The notes: generated from the letters alone by a model not told the origin. A stretch of DNA of 64,000 bases from Cyrtodaria siliqua (GCA_037043455.1 JAWPHD010011474.1:1-64000); one strand, 5' to 3'; positions 10,557-24,533 are shown, numbered from the stretch's first letter. Translations and numbers: made by a program.

Positions 10557-13500
10557 AGTGAGAATGATACGCCATGAAGTGGAGGCGCGCTAGTCATTTA
10601 TAGACATGTATATGATATAATTAGGATGAGAAGAATACGCTATGAAGTGGAGGCGTGATAGTCATTTATAGACATGTATATGATATAAATAGGATGAGAA
10701 TCATACGCTATGAAGTGGAGGCGTGATAGTCGTTTATAGACGTGTATATGACATAAATAGGATGAGAAGAATACGCTATAAAGTGGAGGCATGATAGTCA
10801 TTTATGGACATGTACATGACATCAATAGGATGAGAAGGATACGCTATGAAGTGGAGGCGTGATAGTCGTTTATAGACATGTATATGACATGAATAGGATG
10901 ATAAGAATACGCTATGAAGTGGGGGCGTGATAGTCGTTTATAGACATGTTTATGACATAAATAGGATGAGAAGGATACGCTATGAAGTGGAGGCGTGATA
11001 GTTGTTTATAGACATGTATACGACATAAATAGGATGATAAGAATACGCTATGAAGTGGGGGCGTGATAGTCGTTTATAGACATGTTTATGACATAAATAG
11101 GATGAGAAGGATACGCTATGAAGTGGAGGCGTGATAGTTGTTTATAGACATGTATACGACATAAATAGGATGAGAAGAATACGCTATGAAGTGGGGGCAT
11201 GATAATCATTTATAGACATGTATATGACATATATAGGATGAGAAGAATACGCTATGAAGTGGGGGTATGATAGCCATTTATTGACATGTATATGACATCA
11301 ATAGGATGAGAAGAATACGCTATGAAGTGGGGGCATGATAACCATTTATAGACATATATATGACATATATAGGATGAGAAGAATACGCTATGAAGTGGGG
11401 GCATGATAGCCATTTATTGACATGTATATGACATCAATAGGATGAGAAGAATACGCTATGAAGTGGAGGCGTGATAGTCAATTATGGACATGTATATGGC
11501 ATAAATAGGATGAGAAGGGTACGCTATGAAGTGGATGCATGATAGTCATTTATATACATGTATATGACATCAATATGATGAGAAGAATACGCTATGAAGT
11601 GGAGGCGTGATAGTCATTTATAGACATGTATATGACATAAATAGTGGAGTACGTGGTCCAGTGGTAGAGCGCCGAACTCCTGATCAAGAGGTCGTGGGTT
11701 CGATCCTCCGTCGCGGCCACGTTATTTATCCTTGAGCAAGATAAATAATCCACATTGCTTAGTACTGGTTCTACCCAGGAAGCCATCGAGAGTGATTAAT
11801 CTAAGTTGTAAGAACTTGTTTCACAATCGATGTAAAATAAATATGTTTAAAACACATAAATAGGATGAGAATGGTACGCTATGAAGTGGGGGCGTGATAG
11901 TCATTTATAGACATGTATATGACATCAATAGGATGAGAAGGATACGCTATGAAGTGGAGGCGTGATAGTCATTTATAGACATGTGTATGACATAAATAGG
12001 ATGAGAAGGAGACGCTATGAAGAGGGGGCCTGATAGTCATTTATAGACATATATTGACATAAATAGGATGAGAAGGAGACGCTATGAAGTGGGGGCCTGA
12101 TAGTCATTTATAGACATATATTGACATAAATAGGATGAGAAGGATACGCTATGAAGTGGAGGCATGATAGTCATTTATAGACATGTATATGAAATCAATA
12201 GGATGAGAAGGATACGCTATGAAGTGGGGGCATGATAGTCATTTATAGACATGTATATGACATCAATAGGATGAGAAGGATACGCTATGAAGTGACGGCG
12301 TGATAGTCATGTATAGACATGTATATGACATAAATAGGATGACAAGGATACGCTATAAAGTGGGGGCATGATAGTCATTTATGGACATGTATATGACATA
12401 AACAGGATGAGAAGGATACGCTATGAAGTGGAGGCATGATAGTCATTTATAGACATGTATATGACATAAATAGGATGAGAAGAATACGCTATGAAGTGGA
12501 GGCATGATAGTCATTTGTAGACATGTATGTATATGACATAAATAGGATGAGAATGATACGTTATGACGTGGAGGCACGATAATCATTTATAGACATGTAT
12601 GTATATGACATAAATAAGATGAAAAGAAAACGCTTTGAAATGGAGGCATGATAGTCATTTATAGACACGTATATGACATAAATAGGATGAGAAGAATACG
12701 CTATAAAGTGGAGGCATGATAGTCATTTATGGACATGTACATGACATAAATAGGATGAGAATGATACCCTATGACGTGGGGGCATGATAGTCATTTATAG
12801 ACATGTATATGATATAAATAGGATGAGAAGAATACGCTATGAAGTGGGGGCATGATAATCATTTATAGAAATGTATATGACATAAATAGGATGAGAAGAA
12901 TGCGCTATGAAGTGGGGGCATGATAATCATTTATAGACATGTATATGACATAAATAGGATAAGAAGGATACCCTATGAAGTGGGGGCGTGATAGTCATTT
13001 ATAGACATGTATATGATATAAATAGGATGAGAAGAATACGCTATGACGTGGAGGCGTGATAGTCATTTATAGACATGTATATGATATAAATAGGATGAGA
13101 AGAATACGCTATGACGTGGAGGCGTGATAGTCATTTATAGACATGTATATGACATACATAGGATGAGAAGGATACGCTTTGAAATGGAGGCATGATAGTC
13201 ATTTATAGAAATGTAAATGACATAAATAGGAGGAGAAGAATACGCTATGAAGTGGAGGCATGATAGTCATTTGTAGACATGTATGTATATGACATAAATA
13301 GGATGAGAATGATACGTTATGACGTGGAGGCACGATAATCATTTATAGACATGTATGTATATGACATAAATAAGATGAAAAGAAAACGCTTTGAAATGGA
13401 GGCATGATAGTCATTTATAGACACGTATATGACATAAATAGGATGAGAAGAATACGCTATAAAGTGGAGGCATGATAGTCATTTATGGACATGTACATGA

Positions 13501-16500
13501 CATAAATAGGATGAGAATGATACCCTATGACGTGGGGGCATGATAGTCATTTATAGACATGTATATGATATAAATAGGATGAGAAGAATACGCTATGAAG
13601 TGGGGGCATGATAATCATTTATAGAAATGTATATGACATAAATAGGATGAGAAGAATGCGCTATGAAGTGGGGGCATGATAATCATTTATAGACATGTAT
13701 ATGACATAAATAGGATAAGAAGGATACCCTATGAAGTGGGGGCGTGATAGTCATTTATAGACATGTATATGATATAAATAGGATGAGAAGAATACGCTAT
13801 GACGTGGAGGCGTGATAGTCATTTATAGACATGTATATGATATAAATAGGATGAGAAGAATACGCTATGACGTGGAGGCGTGATAGTCATTTATAGACAT
13901 GTATAAGACATAAATAGGATGAGAAGAAAACGCTATGAAGTAGGGGCATTAGAGTCATTTATAGACTTGTATATGACATAAATAGCGATGAAAAGAAAAC
14001 GCTATAAAGTGGGGGAATGATAGTCATTTATAGACATGTATATGACATAAAGAGGATGAGATGAAAACGCTATGAAGTGGGGGCATGATAGTCATTTATA
14101 GACATGTATATGACATAAATAGGATGAGAATAATACGCTATGAAGTGGAGGCATGATATTCATTTATGGACATGTATATGACATAAATAGGATGAGAAGA
14201 ATACTAGGATGAGAAGAATACGCTATGAAGCGGGAGCATGATAGTCATTTATAGACATGTATATGACATCAATAGGATGAGAAGGATACGCTATAAAGTG
14301 GAGGCGTGATTGTCATTTATAGACACGTATATGACATAAATAGGATGAGAAGAATACGCTATAAAGTGGGGGCATGATAATCATTTATAGACATGTATAT
14401 GACATCAATAGGATGAGAAGGATACGCTATAAAGTGGAGGCATGATAGTCATTTATAGACACGTATATGACATAAATAGGATGAGAAGGATACGCTATGA
14501 AGTGGGGGCATGATAGTCATTTATAGACATGTATATGACATAATTAGGATGAGAATTATACGCTATGAATTGGGGGCATGATAATCATTTATAGACAGAT
14601 ATATGACATAAATAGGATGAGAAGGATACGCTATGAAGTGGGGGCATGATAGTCATTTAGAGACATGTATATGACATAAATAGGATGAGAAGAATACGCT
14701 ATGAAGTGGAGGCGTGATAATCATTTATAGACATGTATATGACATAAATAGGATGATAAGAATACGCTATGAAGTGGGGTCATGATAGTCATTTATAGAC
14801 ATATTTATGACATATATAGGATGAGAAGAAAACGCTATGAAGTGGGGGCATGATAGGCATTTATAGACATGTATATGACATAAATAGGATGATAAGAATA
14901 CGCTATGAAGTGGGGTCATGATAGTCATTTATAGACATATTTATGACATATATAGGATGAGAAGAAAACGCTATGAAGTGGGGGCATGATAGGCATTTAT
15001 AGACATGTATATGACATAAATAGGATGATAAGAATACGCTATGAAGTGGGGTCATGATAGTCATTTATAGACATATTTATGACATATATAGGATGAGAAG
15101 AAAACGCTATGAAGTGGGGGCATGATAGGCATTTATAGACATGTATATGACATAAATAGGATGATAAGAATACGCTATGAAGTGGGGTCATGATAGTCAT
15201 TTATAGACATATTTATGACATATATAGGATGAGAAGAAAACGCTATGAAGTGGGGGCATGATAGGCATTTATAGACATGTATATGACATAAATAGGATGA
15301 GAGGAATACGCTATGAAGTGGAGGCATGATAGTCATTTATAGACATGTATATGACATAAATAGGATGAGAGGAATACGCTATGAAGTGGAGGCATGATAG
15401 CCATTTATAGACATGTATATGACAAACATAGGATGAGAAGAATACGCTATGAAGTGGAGGCATGATAATTATTTATATACATGTATATGACATACATAGG
15501 ATGAGAAGAATACGCTATGAAGTGGAGGCGTGATAGTCATTTATAGACATGTATATGACATAAATAGGATGATAAGAATACGCTATGAAGTGGGGTCATG
15601 ATAGTCATTTATAGACATATTTATGACATATATAGGATGAGAAGAAAACGCTATGAAGTGGGGGCATGATAGGCATTTATAGACATGTATATGACATAAA
15701 TAGGATGAGAGGAATACGCTATGAAGTGGGGGCATGATAGGCATTTATAGACATGTATATGATATAAATAGGATGAGAAGAATACGCTATGAAGTGGGGG
15801 CATGATAATCATTTATAGAAAGGTATATGACATAAATAAGATAAAAAGAAAACGATTTGAAATAGAGGCATGATAGTCATTTATATAAACGTATATGACA
15901 TAAATAGGATGAGAAGAATACGCTATAAAGTGGAGGCATGATAGTCATTTATGTACATGTACATGACATAAATAGGATGAGAAGGATACCCTATGAAGTG
16001 GGGGCATGATAGTCATTTTTAGACATGTTTATGAAATAAATAGGATAAGAAGAATACGCTATGAAGTGGGGGCATGATTATCATTTATAGAAATGTATAT
16101 GACATAAATAGGATGAGAAGAATACGCTATGAAGTGGGGGCATGATAACCATTTTGTAGACATGTATATGACATAAATAGGATAAGAAGGATACCCTATG
16201 AAGTGGGGGCATGATAGTCATTTATAGACATATATATGATATAAATAGGATGAGAAGAATACGCTATGAAGTGGAGGCGTGATAGTCATTTAAAGACATG
16301 TATATGACATAAATAGGATTAGAAGAAAACGCTATGAAGTAGGGGCATTATAGTCATTTATAGACATGTATATGACATAAATAGGATGCAAATAAAACGC
16401 TATTAAGTGGGGGCATGATAGGCATTTATAGACATGTATATGACATAAATAGGATGAGAATAATACGCTATGAAGTGGAGGAGTGATAATGATTTATAGA

Positions 16501-19500
16501 CATGTATATGACATAAATAGGATGAGAAGAATACGCTATGAAGTGGTGGCGTGATATTCATTTATAGACATGTATATGACATAAATAGGATGAGAAGAAT
16601 ACTGGGATGAGAAGGATACGCTATGAAGCGGGGGCATGAAAATCATTTATAGACATGTATATGACATAAATAGGATGAGAAGGATACCCTATGAAGTGGG
16701 GGCATGATAGTCATTTTTAGACATGTATATGAAATAAATAGGATAAGAAGAATACGCTATGAAGTGGGGGCATGATTATCATTTATAGAAATGTATATGA
16801 CATAAATAGGATGAGAAGAATACGCTATGAAGTGGGGGCATGATAACCATTTTGTAGACATGTATATGACATAAATAGGATAAGAAGGATACCCTATGAA
16901 GTGGGGGCATGATAGTCATTTATAGACATATATATGATATAAATAGGATGAGAAGAATACGCTATGAAGTGGAGGCGTGATAGTCATTTAAAGACATGTA
17001 TATGACATAAATAGGATTAGAAGAAAACGCTATGAAGTAGGGGCATTATAGTCATTTATAGACATGTATATGACATAAATAGGATGCAAATAAAACGCTA
17101 TTAAGTGGGGGCATGATAGTCATTTATAGACATGTATATGACATAAATAGGATGAGAATAATACGCTATGAAGTGGAGGAGTGATAATGATTTATAGACA
17201 TGTATATGACATAAATAGGATTAGAAGAATACGCTATGAAGTGGTGGCGTGATATTCATTTATAGACATGTATATGACATAAATAGGATGAGAAGAATAC
17301 TGGGATGAGAAGTATACGCTATGAAGCGGGGGCATGATAGTCATTTATAGAAATGTATATGACATACATAGGATGAGAAGGATACACTATGAAGTGGGGG
17401 CATGATTATCATTTATAGACAGGTATATGACGTAAATAGGATGAGAAGGATACGCTATGAAGTGGAGGCATGATAGTCATTTATAGACATGTATATGACA
17501 TAAATAGGATGAGAAGAATACGCTATGAAGTGGGGGCGTGATAGTCATTTGTAGACATGTATATGATATAAATAGGATGAGAATGATACGCTATGAAGTG
17601 GAGGCGTGATAGTCATTTATAGACGTGTATATGACATAAATAGGATGAGAATAATACGCTATGAAGTGGAGACGTGATAGACATTTATAGACATGTATAT
17701 GACATAAATAGGATGAAAAGAATACGCTATGAAGTGGGGTCATGATAGTCATTTATAGACATATATATGACATATATAGGTTGAGAAGAAAACGCTATGA
17801 AGTAGGGGCATGATAGGCATTTATAGACATGTATATGACATAAATAGGATGAGAAGAATACGCTATGAAGTGGAGGCATGATAGTCATTTATAGACATGT
17901 ATATGACATACATAGGATGAGAACAATACGCTATGAAGTGGAGGCATGATAATTATTTATATACATGTATATGACATAAATAGGATGAGAAGAATACGCT
18001 ATGAAGTGGAGGCATGATAATTATTTATATACATGTATATGACATAAATAGGATGAGAAGAATACGCTATGAAGTGGAGGCATGATAATTATTTATATAC
18101 ATGTATATGACATAAATAGGATGAGAAGAATACGCTATGAAGTGGTGGCGTGATAATCATTTATAGACATGTATATGACATAAATAGGATGAGAAGAATA
18201 CGCTATGAAGTGGAGGCATGATAGTCATTTATAGACATGTATATGACATACATAGGATGAGAACAATACGCTATGAAGTGGAGGCATGATAATTATTTAT
18301 ATACATGTATATGGCATAAATAGGATGAAAAGGATACGCTATGAAGTGGTGGCGTGATAATCATTTATAGACATGTATATGACATAAATAGGATGAAAAG
18401 GATACGCTATGAAGTGGTGGCGTGATAATCATTTATAGACATGTATATGACATAAATAGGATGAGAAGAATACGCTATGAAGTGGAGGCATGATAGTCAT
18501 TTATAGACATGTATATGACATAAATAGGATGAAAAGGATACGCTATGAAGTGGAGGCGTGATAATCATTTATAGACATGTATATGACATAAATAGGATGA
18601 AAAGGATACGCTATGAAGTAATGGCGTGATAATCATTTATATACATGTATATGGCATAAATAGGATGAAAAGGATACGCTATGAAGTGGTGGCGTGATAA
18701 TCATTTATAGACATGTATATGACATAAATAGGATGAGAAGAATACGCTATGAAGTGGAGGCGTGATAGTCATTTATAGACATGTATATGGCATAAATAGG
18801 ATGAGAAGAATACGCTATGAAGTGGAGGCATGATAGTCATTTATAGACATGTATATGACATACATAGGATGAGAACAATACGCTATGAAGTGGAGGCATG
18901 ATAATTATTTATATACATGTATATGGCATAAATAGGATGAAAAGGATACGCTATGAAGTGGTGGCGTGATAATCATTTATAGACATGTATATGACATAAA
19001 TAGGATGAAAAGGATACGCTATGAAGTGGTGGCGTGATAATCATTTATAGACATGTATATGACATAAATAGGATGAGAACAATACGCTATGAAGTGGAGG
19101 CATGATAATTATTTATATACATGTATATGGCATAAATAGGATGAAAAGGATACGCTATGAAGTGGTGGCGAGATATTCATTTAAAGACATGTATATGACA
19201 TAAATAGGATAAGAAGAATACGCTATGTAGTGGGGGCATGATAGTCATTTATTGACATGTATATGACATAAATAGGATGAGAAGGATACGCTATGAAGTG
19301 GTGGCGAGATATTCATTTAAAGACATGTATATGATATAAATAGGATAAGAAGAATACGCTATGTAGTGGGGGCATGATAGTCATTTATTGACATGTATAT
19401 GACATATATAGGATGAGAATAATACGCTATGAAGTGGTGGCGAGATATTCATTTAAAGACATGTATATGACATAAATAGGATAAGAAGAATACGCTATGT

Positions 19501-19620
19501 AGTGGGGGCATGATAGTCATTTATTGACATGTATATGACATAAATAGGATGAGATGGATACGCTATGAAGTGGAGGCATGATAGTCATTTATAGACATGT
19601 ATATGACATAAATAGGATTA
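10557..19620 (+). repeat. 68-bp satellite array, about 130 units
   Basis: Head-to-tail repeats with a 68-bp step (AGGATGAG at 10623, 10691, 10759 and so on). Fixed words are AATAGGATGAGAAGAATACG, CTATGAAGTGGAGGC, GTGATAGTCATTTATAGACA and TGTATATGACATAAAT. The array is interrupted by one SINE (11645-11853). Higher-order structure is visible: an 11-unit, 756-bp block at about 12511 recurs at 13267; a 699-bp block at about 15983 recurs at 16682; and 136-bp dimers run from about 14749 to 15290. It lies inside the TRIM-like gene's intron. No coding function. Confidence 0.97.
11645..11853 (+). mobile_element. tRNA-derived SINE inserted in the satellite
   Basis: A pol III A-box-like segment (GTGGTCCAGTGGTAGAGCGC) and a B box (GGGTTCGATCC) are followed by an unrelated body ending in the ACTGGTTCTACCCAGGAAG core and an AT-rich tail. 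It is bounded by a direct repeat ACATAAATAG at 11635-11644 and 11854-11863, i.e. a target-site duplication made from satellite sequence. The tRNA-like part does not form a good anticodon stem, so it is not a functional tRNA. Confidence 0.9.
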
Positions 19621-20063
19621 GTTAATAAAGAAAACCCCGCCATGATCTAATCTCTAACCAACAAGGCAGCATCAATAGGCAATATATATAAAACACAAAT
19701 ATTCTCGTGTAAATATAATACAAAAAGAAATATCCTAGAAAGCCACAATGAAGGTACTCAATGACTTAGCAGAAGCCAGAGCAACAAGAGAATAAACCAT
19801 TAAGGGCACGACAGGAAAGATCATAGACAAACATCAAACGTCACCGTCCCAATGGGCTTTAGGTAGGCGTCATCATAGGGTCCACAGCCTGTCCTGTCAT
19901 TGTACAGTTAAAGAGGAAAGCATAGTGGCGAACTGTAAAAGGGTCCACCACCAAGCATGCAGTACGTTGCAAGTTCATGTGTAGTTGCTTTGTAAATTTA
20001 ATACTCTTTATTAAGAAATGTTTACTCAGTATTTCATATAGTATATGTTGTGAACTTTATAAT
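19621..20063. other. Unassigned intronic sequence
   Basis: Sequence abruptly becomes non-satellite at 19620. Nothing coding supported. Confidence 0.4.
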
Positions 20064-20485
20064 ATGAGGTGCTGTCAGAAAGTTTATGAACAGAAGATAA
20101 TTAAAATGTGTAAGTCGGAATGAAATGTTGAACCAGTGTATAATGCCACATACATAATATAATGAAAGCCAATATACATTTTGGGCACACAGTTTTTATT
20201 CTGTTATCTCTATCGCACGGACATTATTAAAATGAAATTGTTTATAAGGGTTGGAGGCGATCTGAACGAATTATGAATGTCAATCCAAATACGAAAAAAA
20301 ACATCATTATGTGTTTCAGTTTCAAATTCAACGTTCATATGCACTAAACAAGGCCCCATGACCCGTACAATTTAATTATTGTTAATGAAAACGTTTTGTC
20401 TAGAAAACTATAAGACTCGGCTAGTTTGTATTGTTGTTTTAAACTACATATTAGTTGTCCACAAACCTTTTGACTGCACCTCATA
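20064..20485. mobile_element. TA-flanked MITE (mariner/Tc1-like ends)
   Basis: The left end is TATGAGGTGCTGTCAGAAAG and continues TTTATGAACA. The right end, read in reverse complement, is TATGAGGTGCAGTCAAAAGG. TA dinucleotides at both edges fit a Tc1/mariner-type target. The interior is about 420 bp without a transposase frame. Confidence 0.7.
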
Positions 20486-21088
20486 TTAATTTAAATTGTT
20501 ACAGTAAATTGCGGGTCGTAAAGTTATGGGGCTTACGTCCCGTTATCACCTGTACGGCCATTTGAGACGGTGACCCCAGAGGGAGATAGATGAAGGTTGA
20601 AATATCTTACACCGCCAGGAAGCGAACCATACCGTGCATAGAGGTCTTAAGCTTTAGTGCGCAATGCCTTTACCACTGAGGTCCTTGTTTAAAATTAAAC
20701 TCCCTAAAGTTATCTTATATGTCATTGGGGATTATAATCCATTTTAAAAATACAACTAAACAAAAGACAAAATAAAATCAATAACAAAACAGAGAGAGCA
20801 GAGAAAGTAAAACAACCTTAAAGTAGCTTCATAAAAAGGAACTAACCATAAAAAAAGCGCTGAATAAAACTAGAATCATGGCCTAATATCATTCTAAATA
20901 AGCTTTCCAAACATGTTTAATATTATATTTATAAACTAAATTAATCTCGATTAGATAATAATTATATATTCTCTTAAACAGAGCAAGATAACATACTTGA
21001 AAAGATGTTAAGATCATATGCTATATGTACAAACCTACCCACACAATTACCATATGTCAGTAAACAAAATGTTTTAAGTTCTCCCTAC
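20486..21088. other. Unassigned intronic stretch
   Basis: AT-rich, no gene or repeat recognised. Confidence 0.4.
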
Positions 21089-21434
21089 CTGTGATCTACG
21101 GCAATGCATACAGCACAATGAACGGTGTCGTGTGTTCCACAATAGAGTTCAACATCTTTGCCCGGGTGTATTGAACATTTTTCCATCGCACGGACGCAGG
21201 TGACAATAAACTGCTGGACATCATTTGAGTTTTGTCCAGTATTCGATGTTTCTTCATGCCTTCAAACTTATTATGGTATTGTAAACACACGACACAGAAA
21301 TTCTGACCACAGTCGTAGCATCCTTTAACAGCCTCCACATGAGTTCCATCCTTTGCGCACGGGGAGCACGAGAAGTGAAAATAGGGCTCAGACCCTATCT
21401 CAATAGTCCGAGAATGTTTACCGCCGGTAGCCAT
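21089..21434 (-). pseudogene. TRIM-like protein, 5' B-box exon, frameshifted as read
   Basis: Starts at the Met at 21434 (MATGGKHSRTIEIGSEPYFH). It encodes B-box 1 (cysteines in SCSPCAKDGTHVEAVKGCYD, then CGQNFCVVC and a HNKFEGMKKHR tail). After SSSLLSPAS the frame must change to give B-box 2 (AMEKCSIHPGKDVELYCGTH, then CAVCIAVDHR). The shift, +1 or -2, is near plus 21190-21200. The exon ends at donor GTAGGG and joins 5026 in phase. Starting directly at B-box 1 without a RING is common in bivalve TRIM-like proteins. Either the gene is broken or there is a base error; if the error is technical the gene is intact. Confidence 0.85.
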
Positions 21435-22079
21435 TTCTTGTTGTGTAATGCCTTGTTCAAGTAGACTTTATGCATGTATTTGCATATAACTGTATATTCA
21501 AGTTTTCTAGAAACCGTCTGACCTAATCGACTTGGATTACCTCAGATAACTCCAAACATCTAATATAATATAGAAATATTATCTCTCAGGTTAAGTATTT
21601 ATAGTTGTTATGTTTAAACAAGTACGATATAAACGTGTCTGTATTAGTCCTTCTTTATCTATTTCACATTTCATGATATATAAATATAATTGGCTACTCT
21701 GCTACTATTAAGTATATACTTATACTAGTAGTTGTTTTTCCGTAATCGCATATTGTAAATGAAATGTAACATATTTACATGCAATGATATTGAAGGGAGT
21801 TATCTGCCCTTTGAATTGAAACAGGTGACATTATTTTACCTTCTTACCACTAAATCAATAAATAAAATCACTTTAAAATTCAACACTAGGCATCGGGTTT
21901 AAAGACTAATATCTTACAGTTGAGTGTATAGCAAAACATACTATTGCTTGTGACTTTAAACACTGTTTTTGAGGGATACTATATGCCTCATATATACATA
22001 GTCATTGTATCCTCGTGTAAAAAAAATGATAATGATATTAAACGCATATTTTAAACATAATATCTACAGGTGATGGATA
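21435..22079. other. Upstream region of the TRIM-like gene
   Basis: AT-rich and without a supportable exon. Any 5' UTR exon or promoter of the minus-strand TRIM-like gene would lie here, but no clear core promoter element is visible. Confidence 0.4.
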
Positions 22080-22560
22080 ACTGGGACGAAAGATTTATCC
22101 AATTGAGACCAAATCTCGGACTCCCATTTTGTTAGCCCCATTCTCCTTATAACAAAATCCATGGAGTCTATGACTTCCATTATTTTAGCCAAATGTCCCT
22201 ATTTTAAGTCCATATATTCTTATAAATAAGATAAATCTTTATATAATTAAGGCCAAATCTCCGTATAATTGGGACCAAATCTCACCATAATTGGGATCAA
22301 ATCCCACTATTATTGATCATTATCATCTCACCATAATTGGGACCATTTCTTCCTATAATTAGGACCAAATCTCCCTATAATTCCGACCAAAACTTTATAT
22401 AATTGAAAACAAATTTACGTATTTTCAGACCAATTCTTCTTATAAATGAGTTCCACAAAATTGTCTCTAAATCTCCTTATAATATAGTTAAAACGAAATC
22501 TCGCTATATTACCAAATCTAACTACAATTGCGACCAAATTTCCTACAATGGAATTTTTGC
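22080..22560 (+). repeat. Degenerate short repeat array (CTATAATTGGGACCAAATCT type)
   Basis: Many imperfect copies, about 20-30 bp apart, of CTATAATTGGGACCAAATCT. The same repeat occurs at 30890-31300, 50307-50757 and around 55335-55400. Confidence 0.75.
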
Positions 22561-23239
22561 TTTAAAGGACATATTACTGTTATTTAAGTGGCCAAATACC
22601 ATTTATTGTATAACATTCTGCCGGTGCAATTTATAACATGACACCGGCAACTTGGTTTATCACTTCCTTATTTTTCAAAAAATGACATAGAACAAAACGT
22701 TCAGTGATTTATGCGGTACAAAAAAATAATTTTGTCAGTATTCGCAACATAAAACCTACTGTTAAGTCTGTTGTAAATTGGTTTGTATATTGATAGTCAT
22801 TTTGTAACGAAGTAATTGTTGCAGAGGATTGTAATTAATCAATAAAGGATTAAATTAATAAAGGATTAATAGAGAGTGTAACGTTTGCTGTCCTCCCTTT
22901 GTCTTTTACTTGGAGGCCATTATATCATGTATATGGCCAGGATCCTTCAATATTGAAGGATCCTGAAATGGCGCAGTAGATTTAACTTGTTTTTCATTTT
23001 TTTTAAATTTTGTTCTAAATCATGTAATTTTTCCTACGGGCAAAGAAGCAATACTGAATAGTCGTCATGTAAAATAACCTTTTTATTAGATAATTCAATA
23101 TAACGTATTTTAATAAATAACGTACTTGTTATCAAATCGCTCTTGTAGATTTGCTATGCTAACACCGGTAACTCTTTATTCAAGGGAATTAACTGTTCCT
23201 ACCTAATACGTGATTCAATGTTCGAGTTGCCCTCCTTTG
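22561..23239. other. Gene-poor spacer with a perfect palindrome
   Basis: Contains a perfect 28-bp palindrome at 22938-22965 (outer half CAGGATCCTTCAAT) and a small hairpin GCCGGTG/CACCGGC near 22620-22650. No gene seen. Confidence 0.55.
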
Positions 23240-23400
23240 GTAAGTATTAGGGGCAGACCACCTACTTATTCTAGGTAGATTACTAGAACCAGTACAGTCT
23301 AACTCCCGACATCCGTAAGCGTTTACTTTTTTTATTGAACTTGTGTTTCTCGTTTTATGAATCGGAGAGTGATGCACTTGGGTCATTGAAGATGGTCGGC
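23240..23400 (-). repeat. SINE-core-like dispersed repeat
   Basis: On the minus strand: CTTACGGATGTCGGGAG, then GTACTGGTTCTAGTAATC and GTAGGTGGTCTGCCCC, parallel to the copy at 9895-10095. Diverged. Confidence 0.55.
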
Positions 23401-24533
23401 GGCAGAATTTACCGGATGCTGTGACTGGAAACAGGGCTCGTATTATAAATATTATACTTTATTTTCGCCATTAAAAAATGACGAAATATCAACAAGTAAA
23501 GTGAATTGAGTTTTAAGGTGCACCACCACATGAAAGGTTGTAGCTAAATGAACAGATGTCACAACGCTAAGGGAACAGGGCTCATTTCTAAACACTTTAT
23601 TATGGCTTTTAATTCAATTAAAAACTACAGGAGCAACAACAGCTAACAAAACCAAAGAACATACATTCTTTCTATTCACTTTAGAAAAATATGCACTTTC
23701 TACAGTTGGGGTCGGCAACTGGCCTACAATTAAAGTGAACCATATTCTTCGTGTGCGTAGTGTGGTGCTATTGTCTGGTTATTTGCATGTCAAAATGATT
23801 TGGCATTTTACACCACTTTTAGTTGTTGCAATTATTACAAACCGGTATAATAAATTGTCACTTTTTACACTTGGAGTATGCAAATGCATGAATGTTGGTT
23901 AATGAATATACTACCAGTTTAATATAGTATTTTACACCAGGAGTCTGAAAATGGTATATAGGAGTCTGAAAATGGTATATACTACCCGTTATGTTATTTT
24001 ACACCAAGCGTATGAAAATGTTGTTGAGCATGTAATTGCAGGGCTCTGCTATTGTTTTTTTGTCAAATTGATGCTAGATATATGTCAACAGTTTGGTTTG
24101 CTTATTAAAGATATTTTGGTTTACTTACTGCTCTGTCTGCTGCTGCTATAACAGTTGTTTTTCGTCCAGAGGTCAGCTTTACACATTTATTCTTTTGCGT
24201 ACATTGATGTTTTTATTCAGTGGCTGTTGTGTTTATACAGAGTGGTGACTGATGCTGTTTTAATTATAATTTGATCTCTGTGTTATAGGTTATTTTAGTC
24301 CATGCCTTGCACTTCAGTTTGTGTCACCATCACGATGTCTTAAGGCCAATCATCAATGTTAATAAGTCGAATAACTGGGTATCGGACATGAGGTTGCGAG
24401 ACGTACCATCGAGACCTTCAGTAGTTGGTATTGTATGTTATGCTGTCCGTTTACAATTTGCAAGTATAAATGATAGCCAGGAACAAACATTTAGACCAGG
24501 TTTATGAACTAAGTTAATTACAGACCAGGGGTT
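23401..24533. other. Unassigned spacer
   Basis: No gene supported. A 20-bp direct repeat (GGAGTCTGAAAATGGTATAT) occurs twice in a row near 23941-23981, within a looser series of TTTTACACCA phrases. Confidence 0.4.

Larger units (their letters stand above)
5027..21088 (-). other. Very long intron of the TRIM-like gene
   Basis: Inferred intron between the donor GTAGGG (minus strand, plus 21083-21088) and the acceptor TTATTCAG (plus 5027-5034). Exon 1 ends AG and exon 2 starts G, which makes one Arg codon and gives the B-box continuation DHR-SCQD. The intron holds MITEs, palindromes, SINE-like pieces and the 9-kb 68-bp satellite. Transcript data would be needed to prove it. Confidence 0.75.

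Noticed and set aside
11650..11720. Possible tRNA gene (A and B boxes present)
   Set aside because: The anticodon stem does not pair properly and the sequence continues into a SINE body with target duplications; it is a tRNA-derived SINE.
10557..19620. Possible coding repeat protein in the 68-bp array
   Set aside because: 68 is not a multiple of three and stops occur in all frames.
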